59,861 nt of DNA from Bacteroidales bacterium. Lineage in GTDB: Bacteria > Bacteroidota > Bacteroidia > Bacteroidales > P3. Position 1 is the first letter of the stretch; each line of letters begins with the position of its first letter. Location: the NCBI GenBank assembly GCA_024400495.1, contig JAKSMR010000013.1:1-59861 (forward strand), in the 5' to 3' direction. The translations under genes were made by a program, and so were the position numbers. Of this stretch, positions 35,750-44,901 are shown piece after piece. The notes beneath the pieces were generated by a model. That model searched no databases. It saw nothing but the letters and a program-made list of their open reading frames with translations, and was not told the origin of the DNA.

Positions 35750-36166
35750 ATGAAAAAACTACTCTTGATATTGTTGTTTTCCTTCTTCGGGTCGTTTCCT
35801 GAGGCTACAGACTATTATGGCACATTGACCATGAACCCTAATACCACAAAGGAATATTCGCTCGAGAATATCAGGGTGACGTTGCTGCCGGATAACGAAA
35901 ACAATAAAGCTACGCTGGTTCTCCATAGGGTGAAATTCTCCCGTATGATGCCTGTTCGTGTCAATGTGCGAATACCAGACGTGACCACCAGCTTCTCCAA
36001 TGGGAAACTAGCCCTCTCGGGCAAGGGTATCGTTCCTGTCAACGGCGCTAACGAACATCTGGAACGGATGGTTACTAACCTTGGCGGCTCGGCGGTAGAG
36101 TGCCAGCTGTCGTTCAAGATGAAGATGGGCGGCATCCCTATGGTCTATAAAGGAAGATCGCATTAG
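35750..36166 (+). CDS. Small secreted calycin-like protein
   Basis: Protein of 138 aa with an N-terminal signal (MKKLLLILLFSFFGSFPEA) and a beta-rich body starting TDYYGTLTMNPNTTKEYSLENI. The strand pattern resembles the calycin-like domain proteins of Bacteroides (small lipocalin-type barrels), but identity is only suggestive. The start is fixed by the signal peptide. It converges with the metallophosphoesterase gene. Confidence 0.6.
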   Translation: MKKLLLILLFSFFGSFPEATDYYGTLTMNPNTTKEYSLENIRVTLLPDNENNKATLVLHRVKFSRMMPVRVNVRIPDVTTSFSNGKLALSGKGIVPVNGANEHLERMVTNLGGSAVECQLSFKMKMGGIPMVYKGRSH

Positions 36167-36210
36167 CTTTCGGCAACCAGATCTTTTGTTGCTCTTCTAA
36201 TGGGGTGGCT

Positions 36211-36699
36211 CTAGAATTTGGGGTACTCCATGATTTCAAGATCCTTGGGCGTTCCGTCGAGAACAAGGCGCACAAGAGTGCTCACTTTGTGGAATCCTGA
36301 ATGGCCTGCGGCACCAGGGTTGATGTGCAGCAGGTTGAAGTCGTGGTCGTACATCACTTTGAGGATGTGGGAGTGCCCGGAGATGAAGATGTCGGGCTTC
36401 TCGCTTAGGATAAGCGGCTTGATTCGGTTCTCGTAGTGCTTGGGATAACCTCCGATGTGGGTCATAAGGATCTTCAGCCCCTCACGTGTGAAGAGCTGCG
36501 TCTCGGGAGCCTCGCGACGTATGTCCCAATCGTCGGTGTTCCCATACACAGCAACCACGGGCTTGAAAGCCTGCAATTCCTCAAGCACACCTACGCCAAT
36601 GTCGCCAGCATGCCATAGTTCGTCGCACTCGGCAAAAAAAGAATAGACTTGGTCGGGTACACAGCCGTGGGTGTCGGAGAGGATTCCTATACGTTTCAT
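36211..36699 (-). CDS. YfcE/MJ0936-type metallophosphoesterase
   Basis: Calcineurin-like phosphodiesterase of 162 aa with all metal motifs: GILSDTHG (1-10), LWHAGDIG, AVYGNTDDWD, MTHIGGYP and SGHSHILK, then the terminal INPGAAG. Family members hydrolyse phosphodiesters in vitro; the in vivo substrate is unknown. The start is the Met leading into KRIGILSDTHG. The open frame runs on to 37059, but that part overlaps the divergent promoter and DMT gene. Confidence 0.9.
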   Translation of the reverse strand: MKRIGILSDTHGCVPDQVYSFFAECDELWHAGDIGVGVLEELQAFKPVVAVYGNTDDWDIRREAPETQLFTREGLKILMTHIGGYPKHYENRIKPLILSEKPDIFISGHSHILKVMYDHDFNLLHINPGAAGHSGFHKVSTLVRLVLDGTPKDLEIMEYPKF

Positions 36700-36710
36700 G
36701 ATTTTTTTTG

Positions 36711-36718
36711 TATCTTTG
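36711..36718 (+). promoter_or_regulatory. DMT transporter promoter -7 box
   Basis: TATCTTTG, 69 bp before the GTG start at 36788. It lies just inside the divergent intergenic region. Confidence 0.65.
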
Positions 36719-36787
36719 CAGTCGCAATTGCGAGATGCAAAAATACGAATAATTTTTATAATTACAAGCAAATTAATTGAAAACGAC

Positions 36788-37696
36788 GTGAGACAAGATA
36801 TAAATAAAGGAAAGAAAAGCAACCTAATTCCGCGACTATTAATGATTTCGTCGGCAGGATTCTGGGGCGCATCATTTATCTTTACAAAGGGTTTGTTCCT
36901 TACCGAGGAGGCCATAACCCCTGTGGTGATAGTGACTTTTAGGCTCCTGATAGCCTCGGTCTTCACTATTCCGACGTTGATGGTCTGGAAACGCCTGCAA
37001 AGGCTCGACCTCAAAGATCTTCCTATGTTCCTCGTGCTGGCTTTCTTCGAGCCGTTCATCTATAGCATTCTCGAAACGTCGGGTGTGAGTCTGGTGTCGA
37101 GCAGTCTGGCGTCGATCATCATCGCCACCATCCCGCTCTTCACTCCCTTCGGCATTGCCTTGGTGTATAAGGAGAAACTGCCGTGGGTGGCTATCGTGGG
37201 TGCCGTCCTTTCGATGATGGGTATTGTGGTGATGATGCTCGGCCCCGACCTCTCTTTCGAAGCTAACCCGCGTGGCGTGTTCTATCTTGCAATGTGTGTT
37301 GTTGTGGCGGTGTGTTACACATTGGTGCTGGTGAAAGTGCTTGATAAATATCCTCCGCTCACCATCACAGCCTATCAAAACCTCCTGAGCCTGCTCTATT
37401 TCATACCTCTGGTGCTGATCATCAACCGCGACGTGTTCCCTCTGCTGAGCTACAGCTGGCCGATGTTCGGTCGACTGATTTTCCTCGGCGTGTTCTGCTC
37501 CACGGTAGCCTATATGGGTTTCAATGTGGGCATAAAACACCTTGGCGCAACTTCGGCATCGGTATATAACAACCTTATCCCGGTTTTCACCCTTGTTCTG
37601 GCCGTGCTCATAGGACAGGAATCTCTCTCTCTGATGAAGGTGCTTGGTATGGCCGTGGTGTTGGTTGGCCTCTTCCTCGCGCAGAAAAGAAAGTAG
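36788..37696 (+). CDS. EamA/DMT superfamily transporter
   Basis: Ten-span drug/metabolite transporter of 302 aa. Two EamA repeats are visible, the first starting RLLMISSAGFWGASFIFTK and the second after about residue 155 (GVFYLAMCVVVAVCYTLVLVKV). The likely start is GTG at 36788, downstream of the -7 box. An ATG at 36671 lies upstream of the promoter and inside the oppositely oriented gene, and would add a non-membrane leader. The substrate (amino acids, nucleotides, drugs) is unknown. Confidence 0.85.
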   Translation: MRQDINKGKKSNLIPRLLMISSAGFWGASFIFTKGLFLTEEAITPVVIVTFRLLIASVFTIPTLMVWKRLQRLDLKDLPMFLVLAFFEPFIYSILETSGVSLVSSSLASIIIATIPLFTPFGIALVYKEKLPWVAIVGAVLSMMGIVVMMLGPDLSFEANPRGVFYLAMCVVVAVCYTLVLVKVLDKYPPLTITAYQNLLSLLYFIPLVLIINRDVFPLLSYSWPMFGRLIFLGVFCSTVAYMGFNVGIKHLGATSASVYNNLIPVFTLVLAVLIGQESLSLMKVLGMAVVLVGLFLAQKRK

Positions 37697-37967
37697 CGCG
37701 GCCTCATCTTGATGAAGAAAGACCACTCGAGAACTCTTTTTTTTAAGAAACAGCCTTGAAAACAGCAGCAGACAGAACCTCCTGTACAAGTTCTGTTCCA
37801 CTTGTTGCCGTTCTCCCCCTAGGGGACTGCTAAAATCGCTACACAACCGTAGGATTGTATTCGGGTAGGCGTAGGTTGAGAACCATTTTTGAGGCTTGAT
37901 ATACCCAATAAGCTACTATTTTCTGGTTTGGACACAATATTTCTCCCTATTGTGCGTTTTATGATAT

Positions 37968-38888
37968 ATGAAAATAGGAAAAATAATGTCTTCGCTGGTT
38001 GCCGCATTGCTGCTATTGGCGTCGTGCAATAAATTTGAAGGGGAGCAGACTGTGCCTGCTTTCATCTCTATCGATGCCATCAAGGTTGTCGACGACCCGG
38101 CCAACTCCTGGCTTGTTGATCAGAACGAGGGATTCTATTCCCAGCTTATCGATGCTGTGCAGATCCAGGTGCTCAACGCAGATGTTGATTCGGAAATGGT
38201 GGTCGGCACTTTCCAGCTTCCCTGTGTCGTCCCCGTTCTGCAGAATGGTCCCATGCGTAGGGTTCGTATCACGCCCGTCATCAAGCAAAATGGCATCTCC
38301 GGCACTCGTATATATTATCCTTATTTCAAGGAGGTTGTGCTCGATACCGTAGTGCTGAACCCGTTTGATACCGTGCGTCTTGACACGGTGACGACCCATT
38401 ATTTCTCTCGGAACATCATCAGCGTCCCGTTCAAAGAATATTTTGAACCCTATCAAGCTACGACAATGCTAAGCTCGGCTGTGCAGATACTGAATAAAGC
38501 CATCGGTGGCGATACTGTGCTGACTGACCATGGCTGTGGTGTGGTTCGTGTGAAAGCAGACCAGAAGACGGTCAATTTCTGGGCTAAAGACTCTGTCTCG
38601 GTGCCCATCGCCAATAGCTACCTCTATCTGGAGATGGATTACTGGAGCGATTTCAGCTTCAGCGTAGGGTTCAACAATCCCATGATCGCTGGAGGCCAGA
38701 ATGAGATCAACTCTGCCATGATGATCTATCCCAATAAGGGTTGGCAGAAGATTTATATCAATCTGGGCAAACTTTGGAAATGGTATAATAGCTATCGCTA
38801 TATCAAACTCTACTTCACTATAGTGAACAGCGAAGGGAAAGAAGGAAATCTTTTCCTTGATAATATGAAACTTGTTGTCAGACAATAA
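37968..38888 (+). CDS. Lipoprotein paired with glycosylphosphotransferase
   Basis: Lipoprotein of 306 aa: MKIGKIMSSLVAALLLLASC (Cys20). The body is beta-rich with two halves; the second (about 165-305) ends in a lectin-like strand pattern (WQKIYINLGKLWKWYNSYRYIKLYF). I recognise no named family. It is followed after 12 bp by the initiating sugar transferase, which suggests a role in surface polysaccharide or cell-surface assembly. No clear -7 box is seen. The 270 bp before it hold no other gene. Confidence 0.7.
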   Translation: MKIGKIMSSLVAALLLLASCNKFEGEQTVPAFISIDAIKVVDDPANSWLVDQNEGFYSQLIDAVQIQVLNADVDSEMVVGTFQLPCVVPVLQNGPMRRVRITPVIKQNGISGTRIYYPYFKEVVLDTVVLNPFDTVRLDTVTTHYFSRNIISVPFKEYFEPYQATTMLSSAVQILNKAIGGDTVLTDHGCGVVRVKADQKTVNFWAKDSVSVPIANSYLYLEMDYWSDFSFSVGFNNPMIAGGQNEINSAMMIYPNKGWQKIYINLGKLWKWYNSYRYIKLYFTIVNSEGKEGNLFLDNMKLVVRQ

Positions 38889-38900
38889 CTCTTCTCTGCT

Positions 38901-40319
38901 TTGAACAAGAAATTCCAAATCATTAAGTATATCTTTTTTGACTTTCTTTCGGCTGCGGTAGCGTGGGCTGCGCTCTTCTTTGTCCGCAAGATCCAGCTGG
39001 AAGGGAATGTCTTTGTGGATGTGAACCAGGTCTATAACGACACTAATTTCTGGGTAGGGGTAACCTTACTCCCCGTTGCATGGATCTGCTTCTATGCTCT
39101 GCAAGGCACCTATAAGGACGTCTTCCGCAAAGGACGTCTCAAGGAACTTCAGCAGACGGTAGCCGCCTCTGTTATCGGCGTTCTGGTGATCTTTTTCGCC
39201 TTCATGCTCGATGACCAGCTGGCAACCTACAAATATTACTACCTGTCTTTCCTTTTCCTGTTGCTGGTTCATTTTGTCCTCACATACCTCTGCCGTCTGT
39301 GTCTCACCAACCAGATAGTGAAGCGTGTGCACAACCGCCAGATCGGTTATCCCACACTCCTCGTCGGCAGCACAGAAAAGGCTTACCAGACCTATCTCGA
39401 CCTAGAGAATCAGGAGGTCTATTCGGGAAATCAGTTCCTCGGCTTTGTGTCTGTTGGTGGTGCTGTTGACCCTCGTCTCTCTGCCGTGATGCCCCATCTG
39501 GGAGCCACAGACGATATCGTAACCCTTATTGAGAAGCATCATATAGAAGAGGTGATCATCGCCGTTGAAAACTTTGAGAACGAAGATCTTCAATGGATTA
39601 TCCGCAAACTCAGTTGTCAGAGCGACGTGATCATCAAGATTCCGCCTGAGCTTAGAGACATCATCTTCGGCTCGGTAAAGATCACCTCCATCTTCCATTC
39701 CCCTCTGATCACGCTCAATCCTCGTTTGATGGAGGAGTGGCAGTATAGTGTGAAGCGTGTGGTAGATGTTTTTGTATCGTCGCTAGCCTTGGTCGTTCTC
39801 TCGCCTGTATATCTCATCACTTCTGTCATTGTTAAGTGCACATCGCCAGGACCTGTGTTCTACGCGCAGGAACGTGTGGGATTGTATGGCAGACCCTTCA
39901 AGATCTACAAATTCCGCTCGATGTATATTGATGCTGAAGCCCATGGTCCTGCACTAAGTAGCGACAACGACCCTCGCATCACGCCTTTTGGTAGATTCAT
40001 GCGCAAGGTCAGACTCGACGAGATCCCTCAGTTCTACAACGTCCTTGTCGGAACAATGTCTCTGGTCGGTCCCCGACCCGAGCGTCAGTTCTTCATTGAT
40101 CAGATAGTGGAGAGGGCTCCAGAATATCTCCTCCTGCAGAAGATCAAGCCCGGAATCACGTCGTGGGGACAGGTGAAATTCGGTTATGCGGAAAATGTTG
40201 ACGAGATGGTAGAACGCCTTCGTTATGACCTCCTCTATATAGAGAATATGTCTCTTGCCACCGATATCAAGATCATGCTCTATACGATCATCATTATCGT
40301 CCAAGGCCGAGGAAAGTAG
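38901..40319 (+). CDS. Polyprenyl glycosylphosphotransferase (WbaP/WcaJ type)
   Basis: Membrane enzyme of 472 aa that loads the first sugar-phosphate on undecaprenyl phosphate for exopolysaccharide or capsule. N-terminal transmembrane bundle (about 10-120), a Rossmann-like CoA-binding region (about 145-260), then the bacterial sugar transferase domain (KRVVDVFVSSLALVVLSPVY, YAQERVGLYGRPFKIYKFRSM, DEIPQFYNVLVGTMSLVGPRPE). It begins with TTG, 12 bp after the lipoprotein stop. No other polysaccharide genes follow, so this is an orphan initiating transferase. Confidence 0.9.
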   Translation: MNKKFQIIKYIFFDFLSAAVAWAALFFVRKIQLEGNVFVDVNQVYNDTNFWVGVTLLPVAWICFYALQGTYKDVFRKGRLKELQQTVAASVIGVLVIFFAFMLDDQLATYKYYYLSFLFLLLVHFVLTYLCRLCLTNQIVKRVHNRQIGYPTLLVGSTEKAYQTYLDLENQEVYSGNQFLGFVSVGGAVDPRLSAVMPHLGATDDIVTLIEKHHIEEVIIAVENFENEDLQWIIRKLSCQSDVIIKIPPELRDIIFGSVKITSIFHSPLITLNPRLMEEWQYSVKRVVDVFVSSLALVVLSPVYLITSVIVKCTSPGPVFYAQERVGLYGRPFKIYKFRSMYIDAEAHGPALSSDNDPRITPFGRFMRKVRLDEIPQFYNVLVGTMSLVGPRPERQFFIDQIVERAPEYLLLQKIKPGITSWGQVKFGYAENVDEMVERLRYDLLYIENMSLATDIKIMLYTIIIIVQGRGK

Positions 40320-40521
40320 TCTCTTCATAAAAATGCGTAGATAGAGTAATACAGACCTCTGGTGTTTATCATTTCCCTAGTTTTTATAAGTCACCTAAAT
40401 AAGAATCTGATCAACCGTTCTTGATTTGCAACAAAGAGATGGCTGGCTTTAGTGCTTTGTGATGATTTAGACTTCGCACCCTTGTCTTGTACGATGATGT
40501 CTCCGCAAAATCATGGTGAAC

Positions 40522-40561
40522 AAAAGAAAGACTACTAGGGCATCCTAGTGGTCTTTCTTTT
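40522..40561. terminator. Bidirectional terminator
   Basis: AAAAGAAAGAC T ACTAGG pairs with CCTAGT G GTCTTTCTTTT around a four-base loop: an 18-bp stem with A run on one side and T run on the other. It serves both the glycosylphosphotransferase (+) and ackA (minus). The region 40320-40521 shows no gene. Confidence 0.92.
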
Positions 40562-40584
40562 TCTAATATCGATCTGATTGGATC

Positions 40585-41787
40585 TTATCGGGCGCTTACG
40601 AGGCGCTGGGTCTCTTTGGCCATTACGAGTTCCTCGTCGGTGGTGACGATAGCTACTTTGACGCGGGAACTGTCGGTGGAGATAATATGGTCTTCGCCCA
40701 TCAGAGTGTCGTTCAGCACAAGGTCGACATCAATGCCGAGGAATTCCATGTTCTCGAGGATGGCGTGGAGCATGAACCATGCGTTCTCGCCGATGCCACC
40801 GGTCATGACAAGGAGGTCACAGCCGTTCATGGCTGCCATATAGGCGCCGATATACTTCTTCACCTTGTAGGCGAAGCAGTCGAAAGCGTAGGTGCAGCGT
40901 TCGTCGCCGGCTTTCTTGCCAGCGTAAACGTCTCGCATATCCTGAGTTCCTCCGCTGATGCCAACGAGGCCGCTCTTCTTGTATAGCACCTGTTCCATCT
41001 CTTTGCGGCCCCATCCCTCTTTCTCCATGAGATAGGTGAGGACGCCAGGGTCGACATCGCCACAGCGGCTGCCCATGATGAGTCCCTCGAGGGATGTCAT
41101 ACCCATGGTGGTGTCGATAGAGGTGCCGTGGTCGATGGCGGCTATGGAAGCGCCGCTGCCAAGGTGGCAGGAGACAATCTTGAGGTCTTTCCAGTCCTTG
41201 CCGATCATCTTTGCTCCTTTCTCTGCTACGAAGCCATGGCTGGCGCCGTGGAATCCATAGCGGCGGATGCCGTATTTTTCGTAATACTCATAGGGAAGAC
41301 CATAGAGGTAGGCTTTGGGAGGGATATTGGCATGGAAAGCGGTGTCGAAAACGACAACCTGGGGCACGTTGGGAAGGACGGCTTTCATGGCCTCGATGCC
41401 GGCGATGTTGCCGGGGATGTGCAGAGGTGCGAGTTCGATGAGGGCATGGGCGTTGTCGAGCACTTCGTCGGTGACAAGGCAGCTCTCTTTGAATTTCTCT
41501 CCGCCATGAGCCATGCGGTTTCCTACTGCATCGATCTCGCTGAAGTCTTTGATGACTCCGATCTTGGGATCGGTCAGCGCGTTGAGAACCATGCGTATGC
41601 CTTCGGTGTGGTTGGGGATGGGCGTCTCTTCGTAGTACTTTTCGCCATGATAGCGATGAGTGAAGGTTCCCATTGAAAGACCGATGCGCTCGAGCAGACC
41701 TTTAGCGATTACCTGGAATTCATTTTCGGTGTCAAGAAGTTGATACTTTATAGATGAACTTCCGCAGTTAAGTACTAAGATTTTCAT
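40585..41787 (-). CDS. ackA: Acetate kinase
   Basis: Interconverts acetyl phosphate and acetate with ATP formation, 400 aa. Motifs: VLNCGSSSIKYQL at the N-terminus, NRMAHGGEKF, FDTAFHANIP, RRYGFHGASHGFV, CHLGSGASIAAI and GGIGEN near the C-terminus. Complete. The usual partner pta is not in this window. It is followed by the bidirectional terminator and is monocistronic. Confidence 0.97.
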   Translation of the reverse strand: MKILVLNCGSSSIKYQLLDTENEFQVIAKGLLERIGLSMGTFTHRYHGEKYYEETPIPNHTEGIRMVLNALTDPKIGVIKDFSEIDAVGNRMAHGGEKFKESCLVTDEVLDNAHALIELAPLHIPGNIAGIEAMKAVLPNVPQVVVFDTAFHANIPPKAYLYGLPYEYYEKYGIRRYGFHGASHGFVAEKGAKMIGKDWKDLKIVSCHLGSGASIAAIDHGTSIDTTMGMTSLEGLIMGSRCGDVDPGVLTYLMEKEGWGRKEMEQVLYKKSGLVGISGGTQDMRDVYAGKKAGDERCTYAFDCFAYKVKKYIGAYMAAMNGCDLLVMTGGIGENAWFMLHAILENMEFLGIDVDLVLNDTLMGEDHIISTDSSRVKVAIVTTDEELVMAKETQRLVSAR

Positions 41788-41876
41788 TAGGATGTATGTT
41801 TTTTAGTGTGTTGTTGTATTTGATTATTGTATAAACGAGCAAACCTGTATAGGAATGCTCGTTTTATTGATGTGCT

Positions 41877-42584
41877 TTATTTGTCGATATTGACCTTGAG
41901 TGGAACATTGATGCTATGTAGCTCTATCTCGTAGATGAGGCAGGTTCCGGCGGGGATGTCGATGCCGCCTTGGACGAACTTGCTGGGGAAGTAGAAACGG
42001 TAGGTGGAGCCGGCGTTCATCAGGAGAAATGCCATACGGAGTCCGGGGATCATGTCGTCTCCAAGGGCTTTGGTGATGGGTTCGCGGTTGCCGTAGGTTT
42101 GGTCAAACAAGGTGCCGTCCATATACATGGCTTTGTAGTCAAAATTGATGAGGTCGCCCTTCTTGGTCGTGGCTCCTTTGCCGACTTTGATAATCTCGTA
42201 GTAGAATCCCTCTTCGGCTTTCTTGATGTTGGGGTTCTCGGCCATCTTCTGCTGCATCATCTGCTCTTCCTGTTGGGAGACCTGGTCGCTGTACAGCTGC
42301 TGGAACTGCATCATCTGCTCGTTGAGTGCCTGCATGACCGTAGCATAGGTCTGGTTGTCGATGGGCTGGTCTTTTCCGTTCATGGTGGCTTCAAAAGCCT
42401 TGATGAGAACCTCTTTGTTGATTTTGAGAGGGGCGGACTGGACGCTGAGAGCAAGGCTTTCTCCCATGACCCAGCTTACGGTGTCTTGGGCGTTGTCGAG
42501 TTTTACATTGCTCTTGTTGCAGGAAGTGAGGTTGAAGAGTGCGGCAACAGCGAGCGAGGTGAGTAGTATTTTAGAGAGTTTCAT
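41877..42584 (-). CDS. FKBP-type peptidyl-prolyl isomerase lipoprotein
   Basis: Envelope folding factor of 235 aa: type II signal MKLSKILLTSLAVAALFNLTSC (Cys22), an N-terminal helical dimerisation region rich in Q and M (about 75-115) and a C-terminal FKBP domain (KGDLINFDYKAMYMDGTLFDQTYG ... MIPGLRMAFLLMNAGSTYRFYFPSKF). It resembles the FkpA/Mip type found in the periplasm. It lies between ackA and the decarboxylase, with its own short upstream region. Confidence 0.9.
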   Translation of the reverse strand: MKLSKILLTSLAVAALFNLTSCNKSNVKLDNAQDTVSWVMGESLALSVQSAPLKINKEVLIKAFEATMNGKDQPIDNQTYATVMQALNEQMMQFQQLYSDQVSQQEEQMMQQKMAENPNIKKAEEGFYYEIIKVGKGATTKKGDLINFDYKAMYMDGTLFDQTYGNREPITKALGDDMIPGLRMAFLLMNAGSTYRFYFPSKFVQGGIDIPAGTCLIYEIELHSINVPLKVNIDK

Positions 42585-42712
42585 TGTGCTTGTGTGCTTA
42601 AGGTTTTATTATAATAACGTACCTTATTTAATTTTATTGCGTGCGCGATAAAAATTCTTTAATGTTGCCTCTTGGGGGATCCGGGAAGGCTGATTCTTTG
42701 AGGATGCCTTTG

Positions 42713-44119
42713 CTAGTATCCGAGGATTTTAAGCATCGACTTGTGGCTCTGTTCCTTGGCGAAGAGTTTTGTTGTGTATTCTCCGTTTTCGTCCTTGTCG
42801 ATGATTATATGTTTCGGGGCGGGGACAAGGCAATGCTGGATTCCGCCATAGCCGCCGAGGCTCTCCTGGTAGGCTCCGGTGTGGAAGAAACCGATATAGA
42901 GAGGCTCCTCTTTCTGCAGTTTGGGCAGGAAGATGGCGTTGGCATGGGAATCGGCGTTGTAGAAATCCTCGCTGTCGCAGGTGAGTCCTCCGAGGAACAC
43001 TCGCTGGTATTCGCTGTCCCAATGGTTGATGGGAAGCATGATGAAGCGCTGGTTGATGCCCCAGGTGTCGGGAAGGGTGGTGATGAACGAGGAGTCGATC
43101 ATGTACCAGGATTCGCGGTCGTTCTGCTGCTTTTGGCCAAGGATGCTGTAAAGGGTGGCGCCGCTTTCGGCTACGGTAAAGCTGCCGAATTCGGTGAAGA
43201 TGTTGGGTTCTTGGGTCTCTCTGTTGGTGCAGATGTTCTTGATCTGGGCAAGAATCTCCTCGGCCATGTATTCGTAGTCGTAGTTGGATGCGAGGGAGTT
43301 CTTTGCGGGGAATCCGCCGCCGATGTTAAGGGAGTCAAGTTCGGGGCAGAGTCGCTTGAGGTCGCAGTATACGTTGACACACTTGGCCAGCTCGTTCCAG
43401 TAGTAGGCTGAGTCGCGTATGCCGGTATTGATAAAGAAATGCAGCATCTTTAGTTTGAACTTGGGATTGCCTTTTATCTGCTCTTCATAGAAGGAGACGA
43501 TGTCGCTGTAGCGCACTCCGAGTCGCGAGGTGTAGAAGTCGAACTTGGGTTCTTCTTCCGATGCGATGCGGATTCCGAGATTCATGGGCTGGTCCATCTC
43601 GATGTTTTCCATGGCCTTGCATAGCATCTCATATTCGGAGAAGTTGTCGAGAACGGGGACGATGTTGTGGAAGCCCTGGCTATAGAGTTCTGCTATGTTG
43701 TCAATGTATTGTTGGCGTTTGAAGCCGTTGCATACGATGAAGATGTCTTTTGTGATCTGGCCGGCTTCGAAGAGCTCTTGGATGAGGTTGATGTCGAAGG
43801 CCGAAGAGGTCTCAAGGTTGATGTCGTTCTTCAATGCCTCTTCAAGGACAAAACTAAAGTGGCTGCTTTTGGTACAATAGCAGTAGTTGTAGGAGCCGCG
43901 ATAGTCTGTCTTTGCGATGGCTACATTAAACATTCTCTTTGCGCGTTGTATCTGACTGCTTATCTTGGGTAGATAGGTAATCTTGAGCGGGGTTCCGTAT
44001 TGTTTGATGATTTCCATAAGCGGGATGTCGTGGAACATAAGTTCGCCATCTTCGGTGCGAAATTCATCCTGTGGAAACTCGAAAGTTTGGTCGATGAGGT
44101 CGTAGTACTTGTTTTTCAT
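42713..44119 (-). CDS. PLP-dependent decarboxylase, short arginine decarboxylase type
   Basis: Alanine-racemase-fold decarboxylase of 468 aa. The PLP Lys lies in YCTKSSHF and the phosphate-binding glycines in LNIGGGFPA. The active-site Cys lies in LTCDSEDF and the C-terminal FHTGAYQESLGGYGG is diagnostic. This form is widely annotated in Bacteroidetes as biosynthetic arginine decarboxylase (polyamine synthesis) and is shorter than E. coli SpeA (about 650 aa). Ornithine, carboxynorspermidine or diaminopimelate specificity cannot be ruled out. The leader is unusual: about 120 nt and almost free of G on the transcript. Confidence 0.75.
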   Translation of the reverse strand: MKNKYYDLIDQTFEFPQDEFRTEDGELMFHDIPLMEIIKQYGTPLKITYLPKISSQIQRAKRMFNVAIAKTDYRGSYNYCYCTKSSHFSFVLEEALKNDINLETSSAFDINLIQELFEAGQITKDIFIVCNGFKRQQYIDNIAELYSQGFHNIVPVLDNFSEYEMLCKAMENIEMDQPMNLGIRIASEEEPKFDFYTSRLGVRYSDIVSFYEEQIKGNPKFKLKMLHFFINTGIRDSAYYWNELAKCVNVYCDLKRLCPELDSLNIGGGFPAKNSLASNYDYEYMAEEILAQIKNICTNRETQEPNIFTEFGSFTVAESGATLYSILGQKQQNDRESWYMIDSSFITTLPDTWGINQRFIMLPINHWDSEYQRVFLGGLTCDSEDFYNADSHANAIFLPKLQKEEPLYIGFFHTGAYQESLGGYGGIQHCLVPAPKHIIIDKDENGEYTTKLFAKEQSHKSMLKILGY

Positions 44120-44560
44120 GGTGTGTCAGTTGATGGATTTGTTTGTTGCTGTTATGTGGGTTTTGTTGTTGGTTTGTTTTGCTCGGATTGTGTTTTGTCG
44201 GCTAATCCGACTAATTTGGATTGTGTTTTGTTTCAGGGTGCAAAGATACAAAAAATATTTTGTTTCTAGTTGTTTTAGTAACTTTTTTGCCTGTGTTTTT
44301 AGGTTGTCTGTTGTGTAAAATGTGCTATATTAGTATTTTGGGTTTGTTTTGTGTCGTGTGGTATGTTGTGTTTGGAGGGGTTGTGGTTTGTCGGTTTGAT
44401 TCTGTTGGATTGGTTTTGTGTGGCAAATCTAATGTTGTTGGTTTGGTTGTTTGTGTAAGATTTGTCTTTGTTGCCTTGCTTTTATTGTGGGTTGTGGTCG
44501 CTTTTTTGTGGTCGTTTGTTCTAGGGTTTGGTATTTGTTTTTGTCTGTGCGGTTGTCATA
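44120..44560. other. Strand-asymmetric G/T-rich region with 14-bp direct repeats
   Basis: On the + strand about 440 bp are made almost only of G and T (A/C on the strand transcribed toward the decarboxylase). GGATTGTGTTTTGT occurs at 44185-44198 and again at 44218-44231, 33 bp apart. GTCGG-CTAAT-CCGAC between them can form a hairpin. No credible gene is seen up to 44691. Confidence 0.75.
44241..44248 (-). promoter_or_regulatory. Decarboxylase promoter -7 box
   Basis: TATCTTTG on the minus strand, 122 bp before the ATG. The predicted leader contains the 14-bp direct repeats. Confidence 0.65.
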
Positions 44561-44691
44561 ATCCTCGAGACAAACTTCGATGCATGAGTATATTCTATCT
44601 TGTTTTTTGAGACAAGATAAAAGGTGGAAATAATCGGAGGAACAACAAGGATGTGTTCCTCCGATTATTGCGGATGGGTGTCGGAAGGATT

Positions 44692-44895
44692 TTAGAGGAC
44701 GTACTCGCAGATAGAGTAGACGAGTCCTAGACCCTCGTTTTCAAGGGCGTCGCACGAGGTTCCGTTCGCTTTCAGTTCCTCGCGGTCAAACTCCTCTATT
44801 GCGCCATCGTAGCGGTAGCAACGGCAGGTCTTCCTGCAGGAGGAGCATAGGATAACGGTAAACAAGCAAAGGATGAGTACAAAGGTCCGTTTCAT
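44692..44895 (-). CDS. Small Cys-rich lipoprotein A (C-R-C type)
   Basis: A 67-aa lipoprotein, last gene of a four-gene operon. The signal ends at SSC; Cys20 is the likely lipid anchor, though the -3 position is Cys rather than the usual Leu. The mature part has four further Cys: C24-R-C26, C48 and C63. The pattern matches the other two lipoproteins of the operon while the rest of the sequence has diverged, so they are paralogues. Four even-numbered Cys suggest two disulfides. It starts 6 bp after the MauE-thioredoxin gene. No known family is recognised. Confidence 0.75.
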   Translation of the reverse strand: MKRTFVLILCLFTVILCSSCRKTCRCYRYDGAIEEFDREELKANGTSCDALENEGLGLVYSICEYVL

Positions 44896-44901
44896 ATTGT
44901 G

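Noticed and set aside
37772-37796. ACAGAAC/GTTCTGT hairpin after the DMT transporter
   Set aside because: A short stem without a following T run; too weak to call as a terminator.
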